This document shows, piece after piece, positions 52,337 through 64,000 of a DNA stretch of 64,000 bases. Within the stretch, counting starts at the first letter, position 1, and every line of letters starts with the position of its first letter. Under the pieces are notes generated by a model. It saw nothing but the letters and a program-made list of their open reading frames with translations, made no database searches and was not told the DNA's origin. A program made the position numbers and the translations under genes. The DNA lies in NCBI GenBank assembly GCA_034509425.1, contig JAVTVJ010000371.1, positions 682,001 through 746,000 of the forward strand, given 5' to 3'. This DNA is from Eopsaltria australis. Lineage: Eukaryota > Chordata > Aves > Passeriformes > Petroicidae.

Positions 52337-55300
52337 CTGGAGCAGAGCAGGTGACAAAAACAAACAAACAAAAAAGAACAGAATGAGTCTTGTCTTCTGC
52401 AGGGCCACAGTGAGAGCATTGGCAAAGGTGACTGCCCACTGCGTAAACAAAACTGGTTGCACTGGAAAAATCACACACAGAGGCATCGGTAAGGACACAT
52501 CATTTTTGTAAGGCTACAAATAAACCTCACTACTCATTTCCAGAAGCTCAAGTCCTGAATTTTTGGACAAAACCAGAAGAAGACAAGTGTAGCTGGGCCT
52601 AAATTCCCTTCAGACTCCTGGGCCTTGGTCTTCCTACCAGTTTATCTGGCTTTAAAAAGCTTAGAGCCAGCCAGTTGTAAACACTGAGCACATAGATTAA
52701 AGCTGGATTTTAAGCTTTGGATTGGAGCTATGCCAGAAGAGATCAGAATTTTACTTTAATGATCCTAAGTTGTTAATGCAAAGAGTATATATGAAAATAT
52801 GATTTCAGTCTAGATTGGTATTTTAAGGAATTTAGATCCTGTGTTTCACAGTACAGCTACTTGTATGAGAAAAACTGGCAGTCACTTTGTAAAATCCAAA
52901 TCTGGTTCAAGATTTAGGCTGTAAATGTTCCTAAAATCCCACGCACAGTTTTGTCTGGGGTTGTGGTTTAGAACATTTGCTACCCAATAGTGACAAACAG
53001 TTCTCTGAAAGAACCCAAAGCAAAAAGTTAACATGAGCTGTCCCCTTCATTTTTAGCATATCCCAAGTTCCGACTTGCACCAGAATGCCATCATAATAAA
53101 ACAAATGTTCTCCTGCAGTTATTTACTTGACAGAAACTGGGAAATTACAGACATTTACTCCAAGGAAGATTTTGTCTTAGTTTGGCTCAACAATCTAAAT
53201 AGAGAACAGTTTAGAAAAGCATCTAACCAATTTGGATATACAGCCAACATCAGCTTCAAAATTAACTTTTACAAGTGACTGAAAAGAAATTTCTTAATTT
53301 CTCAATCCACTGCTCCCTATCTTCATCTTGCTTGCTTTGGTTCCAATGGTTTCCCATTTTCTTTCTGGTTCTTTACCAATTTTGTGTCTTGTTAGATTTT
53401 TTGACAGGCAGAGACTATGGTTTCACCTTTTAGTTATGAAGAATTCACTGCCCCTTCAATGGTAAACAACTAAAACACTATTAATATTTTTTTTTCTTTA
53501 AGCATTTGTAGTACATGTATCACCTTGGTTTCTAGAAAATTAGACAAAGTAATGCTAAATCACCACTAATATTACAGGCATTTTGTCTTGAATATTCCTA
53601 CCAAAGATCTAAGCACTCTTGCCACAATAACTTGGTAATCTGTGAGCATCCAAAAATAGAAGTTGTGTGAGTAAATTAAACTAGCTTATAGTCACTGTCT
53701 AACAAATGTACAGAGCAAATAAATAGCATTGGAAGCAGTTGAAAAGCATACACATGCCTTTTAGCCCAGCAATGTCTCTCTGCTCCATCCTAAGGAGTGC
53801 TTTACATCTCATCCACAGGCAGTAGAACACTACTCACTGCAATCTGCAGGCAAATGTGGCATCCTCCCTACTCTGCCTTTTTCTTCCCATTTATTCACTA
53901 CCAACGTCTCAAGCACCCTCTGTTCTGGTGGTTCAAAGAGAAACAACTTTGGACACAGGTGGTTATTTTAATTCTCTGAAGTAGCTGATCATTAAAGGGA
54001 AGCACAAAGGTCAGGAACTGGAAATCACAATGGGGCCAAGCTGTCTGAAGAAGTCTTATGTTAACAGATGTAAACCAACCTGAACCAGAAGGTTACTAAT
54101 TTCCATGTATGATCAGCACACTGAGGGGATGCTCACAATGCAGAAACAAGGAGGAAATCACTAATCATGATGGAGGTTGTGAAACACATCTGTGTTGTTC
54201 ATAAGCTTAGCCAGGAAACCTGAACTTCTTTCTCTGATGGGACTAACCATAGGACTAGAAAAACATCTTAGAAATTGGGAGACTTTCTTCAAGGGCATTG
54301 CAACTATTATTATACGAAACAATGTACAGAAGAGATGTATTTCCTCCTCTTCCTGATAATTTTCCAGAGGGCAGTTTCAGATGCTTCCCTGTCAAACATG
54401 TCAGATCATACAAGAATTCACAGTGTATTTACACACGAAGTCAGAATCCTTGGCAAAAGCTGTGTACCAGTGGGGCAACAAAAGGGTGGAAAATTATTGA
54501 TAAATAGGTGACATCTCTTTTCAAGACTTACTATAGGCCATAGCAAGTGACTGTACAGCTACCCATTTACCTCCATCTATCTTTGAGTAGTATCAGTGAC
54601 TACCTGGTTTGTTCCTAGGACTCATTTTCACAGAAACACATCTTTATGTTTGGCTTTGTCAAATGAGGTATTTGGTAATAATCAGACATATGTAACAGTC
54701 TAACCCAATAACCCAAAAATCCTACCTTGAGCATGCACAATGTGGAAAATTCTACACATACCAGAGATACTACAGACAGGTCTCTTGATTTGAGAAAAGA
54801 AACCTGCTCCTTGGCAGATAAAATTAATTTTGTGAGCAGAACTTTGAAAAATGCATCCATAGGAAAACTCCTTTCCAGAAAGGCGTGATATGCATCATGA
54901 GACTGGATGACTTCCTGGGAAAGTGAATTATGCCGCCTACCCAAAAATCATGTATAGAAAGGAGGAAGGGCAAGGTTCATCTGTAAGTTCTAACAGCCCT
55001 TCTCAGGTCCTGGCTGTGGGAAGTAGGAGTTCTGTAGTCACAGTGTATTTGGTCCTCAGCTAACCTGACGAAAACAGGCAGCTGAGGTTGATCCTGGCTA
55101 CAGAAAAGAGGTTTGTATTCATTTGTAAGAGTGATGTGAAAAGTTCTCCTATAGGAACTGATCTAGGATGCTCCTTGTGGTGTAGGAGCTGGTCTGAAAG
55201 CCAACTGAGTTACTTCATAAATGGAATTATTTTTTGTTACTATTAAAATTTACCCTTAAAAAGATCCTCTCATTGTTGAAACATCTATCATTTCTTCAAC

Positions 55301-58300
55301 TGAGAAGCAACTGAATTTTACTCCTTGAGGATTAAAGAAGAGTGGTTAGAAGAGACACAATAAATGGTAAACAAAAGCTAATACAGATTTTGAGGATGAT
55401 TTTTCTAGGTCACCTTCCTTGACATTCAACACTGTAAACCGTATCTATCCAAAGGCCACACAACCAAATAATTTGCGTACGTGTCAGAAACACTACTACA
55501 CAAGCCACATCAGTATAAAGAGCGGTTTTAACAAATTCCAGAGATTGGTCTGTAGCAAAACCTGCTGCCCAACGCAGATCTTTTCCCTCTCTGCAGGAAA
55601 GCGGGTCCAGATCCAAGCTTTGTGGTTGACCCCTACTTTATGCTGTTCTAAGCTGCAAGTCCAAAGTTCATGTTCCCTACAAAACATGGACTTGCCAATG
55701 CAGGTTTGATTCTAAGTAAATGCCACATTCTGACAAGGACTCCTAGAGCCTTGGACAAGTCAGAAAGTGTGTCAGCTCCTCACAAGGCCCAGCTGCACAC
55801 ACGCACACTCACCTACTTGTCACTGTACAGAATGCCCAGCTCAGGAAAAAGACTCCTGTCTAGGGCTCTTCTCAGGCCTGCCACTCTTTTAAACTTGAGA
55901 CAGTGGGAAACTTTCTTCGAAATTCAAGTGGTCTTTGTTAAGTACTCCCTTTTTTTTTGTCCAGTAAACATGATGTAGAGATCCCAATGGACTTATTCTG
56001 AGAAACTCCTGTAAAATGGTTTTGTCCCCTTTCTGTGAAGCAAGTTCTGATTGGAGGGGTATTCACAAACCATATAGGAAAGAATGGGTGTGAAAATGCA
56101 AAGGCCATTCTTACCCAGATGGGCAATGAATAGGCATTTGCCAGTTTAAAAAAAAAAAAAAAGGCAGAAAAAAGAAAGGAAAAAAGCCCGGACAACTGCA
56201 CAGATTATGCACATTTGAAATCCTCCTGGGATACAATTTGAATCTGGCATGGCATAAAGGTGAAACATATTACTGTGCAACTTTGAAAAAAGCTTCATTT
56301 GCCCGTATGCAAATGTACCGATTAAACTGTCAGGCTATTCACAGAAACATGCATGGAATTCATCCTCAACTAGTAAGAAGGAGCACAACGTGGATGGGAA
56401 AGGAAAAAAACTTTTGTTGTGTAATACATGACTGAATGCTTAGATTAGTGTTTCCCTGAATCTCATCCACCCCTCCTGCTGACTTTTATGCTATGGGCAT
56501 TCAAAAGAAAGTAGGTTTTACCATGACAATAACAATGACAAGCTCTCCAAGTACAGTACCAAAGGGGCAGCAAAGGCAGAAGGAAACAGCAGGCAGTGGA
56601 CTCCTGGAAGATGCTATAGAAAATGTGGAAGTGCAGCAGTGAGGTACATCAAGCATGGCTTGAGGCAGTTTTCTATCTGCCAGAGTTAGCATACATAGAC
56701 CTACATAAAGCTAGAAAGTTATGGCTCAAAATGGTGATTTTTTTGTTTGTCAAAACCATAAAAAATTACCTCTAGAAAACACGTGATGTAGTAGAACCAA
56801 AAAGATGTGCAGAATACTGAACACTGCAGGCCGTACACAAATGGCTACATTGTGCACTTGAAAATGCATTCAGTAAGGTTTTTTCTGTACAGCCACTAGA
56901 TGTCCCTTTCTGCAAAGCCAGCTGCTGAAACTCCTAATGCTCATAACTGAAGGATATCAGAGAATTTGATTTTCTCTAGTGTCTTTTAAAATCACAGTAT
57001 CGCAAAGCTCATTGCACAATAATGACTACCATTTCTAGAAGCACTGTGGTGATGAACCCACCACAGTTACTACAACTCAGCAGTAGCCCAGCACCGCAGC
57101 ACAGCTTTCACCTGAAGCAAAATTGCCTAGGATGCTGGAATCCAACTTTTTTTGGAAACTTACTGTGTGCTCTTTCGCAGGAATGTCTAGCAGAGTGAAA
57201 CCCAAAGGCTGTGGTTTTGCCTTCATACTTACGGGGAATAGAGAATAATTGTCCTATATCCTTGAGAACTGGCAGGTTTGCTGAGACAGATACAGTTTTA
57301 TTTTTTGCCTCAATCTTCTGCAGTAGAATTTAGAAAATTGTATGGCAAAACATGTCACTGATGTTTCACTTAGACAAGATCAACTAGAACTAGCTTGGTA
57401 TTTTTGCCTAGATTGTCTTTCTGACAACCTTCCCAAGCCTTGCATTGAGAAGAATGCACACTTTGAGAGATGATGGAAAAGTTGGAGACATTGTATCTTG
57501 TGCAGAATTTGGTCTCTTTATGTTTGACAAGTGCTTCCCTAGTTGAGAGAACACCCTGGGCTCAGACAAAGATGTAGAAGTTAGGCTTGGTAGGTGGTCT
57601 TCCTGCTTCTGGAACTGCTTCTCTGTGCATCAGTAATCCAGCCACTCGTTTCTGAGAGCACAACAAACCTAATAACCTGCTGCTGCTGGAGACAAGTGGT
57701 ATCACCTCGTCCTTACTCTCCTCCTCTACTATGTGTGGTTTTGAAAATCTCTAATCCTTGGTTTCCACACCATCTGTTGGATGACCACAGCCTCCTGTTT
57801 GTATCAAAAGGATGCATTAGGTTCTTCAGACAGTCATCTAGTCCACTACTTTTCCTCACGTGGGAACAATTTACCTACACTATCTCTTCAGAAATTTGTC
57901 TACCATGTTTGTAAAAACAACATTGTGGATTTCCCCTCTCTCCCCAGACAGTCTGTCTACTGTCTTTCCAGCAAGAAAGATTTCTTAGTATTTAACTTTG
58001 AAACTGATTACTCAACCCTTTCCTCTAACAGACAGGGAGAACTACTGACCACTTTCCTCTTTATAGCACTCTCTCACATACTGGAAAACGCCTCACTTTT
58101 TTTCTTTAGACCTGTCTTTTTTAGAAAATACAAACTCAGGTCTCCAAATCATCCTCAATGGTTATAGGCATTCTCCTCCTTCTTATCTTCTTCCATCTTC
58201 TCTCCAGCTTGTCTGTCTTTCACTTAAAATACAGTCCTAAAGTGGATAAAGTACTCTAGTGAGGGAGGTGAATGAAGGAGTTGTCTATATATCATTGTCT

Positions 58301-61300
58301 GATACTCTTTAAAGACCTCACAGAATAAATAACCCCAAGCAAACAAAGCCCTGTTATCAAAACAGATCTTCCTTAAGAAAGATAGATGTGAGTAAAGAAT
58401 CCTTATGTTGGACTGAAAAATCTCAACTCTTTCATGAACACAACAGTTCAGTCAAAATACAGCATGTCTATCACAACATGTGAAAGTTACTATAGCCACA
58501 CAATTTCCACAGAAATTCTAATTTTCATACATTAGTGTCTTGTATTCCAAACTTAGCACCATAACAACCATGGATGCTTTCTTCAGCTTCAATGACCTGA
58601 TTTATCTCAATTGATAAAGCTTTATTCTCTATTGTTATCAAGTTAGTTACTATAAAATTTGATTAATAGAGCAAGAATTCCTATATAGTGTTTCCAAACA
58701 CAACATTAGTCCTGCATCAGCTTCCAACTCTCTGGGACCAATTTAGTGGAGAAACATTTCTTCTACTCAAGGGAACTGACCAGAATTCAAATCCTGAAAA
58801 CCTGGCAATGTCTGACTTCTCAGTACATTTCAAAGATGCTGCAGAGACCAAGTCAGCCACGCCTGCTCAGACTGATACTTCTAAATATTTGGCCTCATTC
58901 TAAACAGGGGCCTGCAAGAGGAAAAGCTTCTATGGAGTTCCAGGAACATAGAGGAACATTTGCATCCTCAGCAGGAGATCTGACCAGGAGTAGCCCTTGC
59001 TTTCTGTTGCTTTAAAGGTTTGCTGGAGTTTTCACCCAATCATCTGTTTGAACATCTTGAAAATCAGTATCTCCTTCTATAATATCTTTCCAAAACAAAC
59101 ACCAGATGACACTACACAAATTGCCCTAACCCTACCAGATTGTTGTTAGAATCAAAATATGTAGCAGTCTACATTTAACAGGAAGTACTGTATTTTTACC
59201 AGCACAACATCTATTAATGTGTCAGTAAGATACTCTATGGAAGAAAGAATCACTGTGTTCTGAAAGCTGTCAAACTTCTCGAAATTTTGTAGCTAATAAC
59301 TACATTTGTTTGAAAGACAGAAATGCATGCACACACAAACACAACCTTATTCTCCAAGGAGAAAACACAAAGGAGATGGCAAAAAGAGTTTAAGCAAACT
59401 TTTTTTTCCAGGGGACTTCTTCTGCAGACTAGAGACTGCTCGGCAAATTTCCTGTGGATGATTTACTCAGTTAATTGCCCTGTCCTTCTTAGCATTTACC
59501 AAATGACGAGATACCCATTTTACATAACACTGAAGACTAAACCATAGGTGTTCTGTACATAAAATGGCTTCTATACCCCGTGGATATGAATCCCCAGTGT
59601 CAAGCACAAAAGCCTCTACTTAAGCCTCCAGGCCTGGGGGACAGGCAGTAAGTCACCTTCCTATGCTTTGCCTGACAGACCTCAGGATGTGTCCATTGGC
59701 ACTAATCCTGTTTGCCCTGAAATCCACAGGTGGCAATGTCTGTGCCTCAGTTTGCTCCACACCTAAATACCAAGAATTAACTCCACAGGTCTCTTCAAGT
59801 TTTATTACCCAGGCTTACAAAAACCTTGTTTTCTTCTCAAACTAATCTAGTGTCTCAATTCCTCTATTCCTCTTTAGGGTCAGCATCCCACTTACAATTG
59901 TAAAATACCAGGTAAAACTGGCTCCAGTTCATGGCAGTGTAGTGACCACATTCAGTTATTTTTAAATTAGAGAAGTATTACATTTTGAGCCAAGATATTT
60001 ACTTTTCCCACTTCCATTCCCATTTGTATACTTGCAATTTTAGAATTCCAAAGACGCTTTGAAGAGGGTATAGGCAAAAGCCATTTTTCACTCCCAGGCA
60101 CATATTTGGGGTCCAGTCAAATATACCTCCACATTAAACAGTGGCACACATATACACACACTCTGATTATCTCAGTTCCTCTCTCAGACCTTGTCTGCAG
60201 AGCATCTACAGCCATGCCACTGTATATCCATAGCATAGATGTGGACTGCATTGATGGGGGATACTTCTGTAGGTATCTAAAACACTTCCAACCAACACAT
60301 ATGACATTACAGAAGAAGCCCTGGTGCTCACATTACAGCTGCATTAACAGGAGTTTCAACAGGCTGTGGCTATATTACCACAAGGTTGTTAATTCCTGTG
60401 CCCCAGTCAATTGCAACCTGTTTATGCTAGTGAAATATAAGTTGGCCAATTAGGATGTTAATGCACTTTTTTAAAATGTAAAGGGAGAAAACTGCACAAC
60501 TGCCCTCTTAGAACAGGAAACAGAAAACAACGTCTCCACATGATGGCACCATTTCCTAGGAAGAGAAATGATGCTGTGCTCATCCCTTCTTCAGCAGGGA
60601 ACATTTTCATGTTCTACACGAAATCTGTTTCAACAGCACTCTCTTGTTCCCAGAGAGCTTCTGTATGATCCTGCCAAGACCCAACATGGTCCAACTGTTT
60701 CAACTGGTTATAAGTTTAAGGCAGTTTGGCTCTTTAAAAGTCTAGGTGCATCTATTGCTCATTTTCCTTCCCTTTTCTTTGGAAAATGTAGGCAAACAAG
60801 GTGATTTGTTTTGCTCTTCTATGGTCCTGATTAAAAGACTACTCTACTCCTTAAGAATACCTCCACCTGCTTTAAAGGCTTTTGTTTAAATCCTAATAGT
60901 GTACTTCAGACTGAGCCCCCATAAGTAAAGTGGATAAGGATTGCTTTTGATTGTGTTGCTATGAGGGACTGTATAAACTTATATCCTCTCTCAGAAACCT
61001 TGTTTAGGGAGGAGAAGGGGCTGGGGTTGGAGGTGGGAGCTGTGTCTGGAGAAGGAACAAATTAGAAGGATAATAGGTGCAAATACATTAAACCATAATC
61101 CAAAAGAGACAATTGCTATTCCATGAACTCCTTCATGTTTGCCCTGCATTGTCAGGTGTTCCCCCAGGCAGAAAGACAAGGAGAAAAAGCTTATTAACCT
61201 GAGTGTGGTTAAATACAGTAAGCCTGAAAGCTTGTGGGCTTTGGTTAAAAGGAAAATATAGATTAAAACCTCTTAAGGTAATTACCTGTTTAGAAGGTTT

Positions 61301-64000
61301 CCATTCAAGCTAGACTCCTCTACAGGGAGTGTTTGTAGCAGCCTGTTTGGAAAAGGGTGCAGTCAGTTATGGTTGAGTTTTGTGGGAGAGCCTGTGGAAG
61401 AGCAGTGCTTATTTCCCCCATGATTCCAGAGAAAAGCCTTTCAGTGTAGGAGATTTTGTTCTGGTCACAGAACTATGGCAGATGGGAGAAACAAGAGATG
61501 GATGAAAAATTGTAAATGCCAGTCCTAAGGGCTGAGAAAAAGATTCTTTTATCTCTTCCAGTGCCTCTGTCTCAGCCCTGAGTAGAGGAAAGCTATCACA
61601 TGAAAACGCTAGATTTTATTTGGTTATTTTCTCCATTTGTCTTTTTTATCTGCTAGTGAAAGGGTAATTGTTAACTAGTACAACTGGGTGCTTTGGTGAA
61701 TATTTCAACTTAGAAATATCGTGAGACACATATTCATACTGTTTCAGACTGTGGCTTCTTTATTTTGAGTTTATGGGACAAGTGTTCAGGCCTGCTTATA
61801 ATTCAGATTTAAATATCAGTGGGAAACAGCACACGCTCATGTCTACAATACTGAAGGCCACAGGAAATGCTTCTGTCCTCAGCGAGACCTCTGCAATCTC
61901 TGGGAACAGACCTATTTCCAAAATCACCTACTTTGTTTTGATAGGAATGGAAATGTATGGCAGAATGCTTTAAACTAATAAATCAAGGCAATAAGCAAGA
62001 ACACAGCATTCCTGGGTGGCTTGATATCATCAGATGGAACTCTAGCATTAAATGCACATTGTCAGTTCCAATGCTTCCCCCCACTCCCTGGGGAAAAGGC
62101 CCTGGAATTACATGTATACACAAGCATTCAGACACCAATAGGTGATACTAATGCAGTGCATGAGTTATTTCTCAGGTCTGCCTTCAGGCTCATTCTACCC
62201 TCTACTCATCCAAAACCACTAGAGATAGCATCTGGGAGTTTTACTTTTGAATACAGGGAATATGCCCTGTTTTGAAATGCAGCATAGGATCAAAGCACAA
62301 GGCATTCTTGTTAAAATTGACATGGTTGCCCACACAGGCATGAAACTCCAAGAAGTCCCTTTCTCTGTTTTTATTTCCTGTATCATACCCCTTTTCACAC
62401 AAAAATTGCTACTTTGTGGGTTTTTTCTCTATCTGTGTAACATCAATAAATTACATGTTATCACTCCTATCATCTAGTTATAAAGAGCTTTTCAAGATTT
62501 TTAATAGATGCACAATATTGCAACACTTACACTTTCACTGGTTAAGAACGCAAAAATAGCTGTTGTGAGATTACTCTTAATTTATACTACTTCTCTCTCG
62601 TGGGCTTTCAAGAAGAAGCATTTCACCACATGTCACAGATTGATACAGAGTATATACTGCACATCCCAGCCAGGCAGAGATCCTCTCAGCGTTTAACATG
62701 ACAAAGCTGGTATGAGTAGGTTCTAGGATTTGTTTATTTGTTTTTCATAGGTGCAGCTAATTCCTCAAGGAGCTATTTGTGCTGACAGATTCTTGAATTC
62801 TCTTTGTGCTCTATTTCCTGAGCAGTATATACATCAGACTGGATCTCATGTTATTTTAGCCTTGTTAGTGACTCCATGGACAATGAAAACAGCCACAGAG
62901 AAAACATAAATGAAGAGATGGCACAATGGCATCCCCTCTAGAAACAACAGCACCTGGTGTCCTCGGGAATTCAAACTCACAGCACCGGCCAGAACATGCT
63001 GCTGAGGTCTCCATGCACTGGGATGCCAGGCAAGCAGCCTGAAGCAAATGAAGTTTAGTGACATTCTGACAGCTTACAACTGACTTTCACCCATGGAGTA
63101 GATCAAACACCACATTTCTTGTGAACATGATTTTCCCCCACAACACCTCCTAGCACACTTTATAAACATTAGTAGGTGGTATTAAACAATCCCTTGGTTT
63201 TATGCTTCAGGTTCTCTCCCACTACCATGTTAAGGCTCCAGTTCAAAAAAACTGAGTGAAAAAGCGCCCTTTGTTCAGTTGTTCAGTGGAGAACAATGCA
63301 ATAATTGTTTTGGTTTTCTCTTATTTGAATACTGGTTTGGCCATACCTTGATCTAAAATTACTGAGGGGGGTCACAGCACAAAGATTACATGGCTACTGC
63401 ACCACAGGTAAACAAAGGAGGAGAAAGTGACTACAGAAGCTTAGAGGAAGAGAGCAAAAAGCTCCAGTGCTAAACAGATCAGAGTGGTGAAAAGGAGCAG
63501 ACCAAGCATGTTTTAACATCTGTAATTTTGGAGTCGTGTAGCTGCAACAAACCAGGCCACTACTGTACCAGTCAATGTTTCCCAGTGGAAGGAAGGTGTC
63601 TCCCTACAGCACATAAGGGACTAACCACAAGAGACGCAAGCATGGAGCTGCACAGCATTTTAACAACCCACAACAGGACAAAAGAAGATGGAGATGCAGC
63701 TGCTATAGTTTCCTTCAAGCAAAAGTCACCTGTCAAACACTGAAGTGTTCCTCTGAAGACCATATTAGGGAAATGGCACATTTGGTTTAGTCTTCTCACC
63801 CAATTAAGACAAAGGAGATGACAGCAGCAGCATGTATGGTTAAGACATGAAATAACAATGATTGGCATGATTATGCTTGACATCCTTCAAGTAGATCGCA
63901 AAGTGACAGTTTTGGTATGTGCAACTTTGAGAAGAACAACTATTGAAAGGAAAAAAAGAAGAGGAAGTTAGTCAGAAAGAGTCTGAAAGGAAAAGATAAG
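52337..64000 (-). other. ZBTB20: ZBTB20 upstream intron (partial)
   Basis: This is the intron upstream of the BTB exon and runs off the right edge. Its 3' splice site (T-rich tract, then CTCCAG) is clear. I searched the minus-strand frames for the N-terminal extension of the long isoform (human form begins MLERKKPK, from memory) and did not find it, so that exon must lie beyond 64 kb. Apart from a 15-A run at 56148-56162, I see no repeat family, RNA gene or exon here. Confidence 0.8.
56148..56162. repeat. A15 homopolymer in the upstream intron
   Basis: Fifteen A followed by GGCAGAAAAAAG. I see no retroposed sequence attached to it. Confidence 0.85.

Noticed and set aside
54615..54944. 109-codon minus-strand frame as a possible upstream ZBTB20 exon
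   Set aside because: Its residues do not resemble the ZBTB20 N-terminal extension and there are no matching splice sites.

Overview
This window is vertebrate nuclear DNA, almost certainly from a bird and probably a songbird or close relative. The evidence is several CR1 LINE 3' ends (the usual avian retroposon), two avian-type solo LTRs, intron-containing genes with GT/AG splice sites, and no bacterial-style gene packing. It covers the 3' part of one gene on the minus strand, ZBTB20, which encodes a BTB/POZ and C2H2 zinc-finger transcriptional repressor. I see no other protein-coding gene. Most short open frames are chance frames in intergenic, intronic or UTR sequence.

Layout from left to right. 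(1) 1 to about 18.0 kb is intergenic DNA downstream of ZBTB20. It is more GC-balanced and carries CR1 fragments plus two minus-oriented solo LTRs (8030-8595 and 9357-9954, the second with a near-perfect 6-bp target duplication). (2) About 18.05 to 45.23 kb is AT-rich and matches a very long 3' untranslated region. It is bounded on the left by good minus-strand poly(A) signals with GU-rich downstream sequence and on the right by the ZBTB20 stop codon. It contains two CR1 copies in opposite orientation, a strong GC-rich stem-loop at 31.8 kb and several simple repeats. (3) 45228-45646 is the coding part of the last exon (zinc fingers 2-5). (4) 45647-50728 is an intron containing CR1 copies. (5) 50729-52336 is the large exon with the BTB domain, the acidic/Ser-rich hinge and zinc finger 1. 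(6) 52337-64000 is the start of the next upstream intron. The exon for the N-terminal extension of the long isoform is not in the window.

Joined across the one coding intron, the two exons encode a 668-residue protein from the internal methionine. This agrees, from memory, with the length of the short human ZBTB20 isoform. All five zinc fingers are intact. I found no undescribed gene system. The points most worth a second look are the roughly 27-kb 3'UTR, the inverted CR1 pair and GC-rich hairpin inside it, a small polyglutamine tract in the hinge, and the paired LTR insertions just past the gene.
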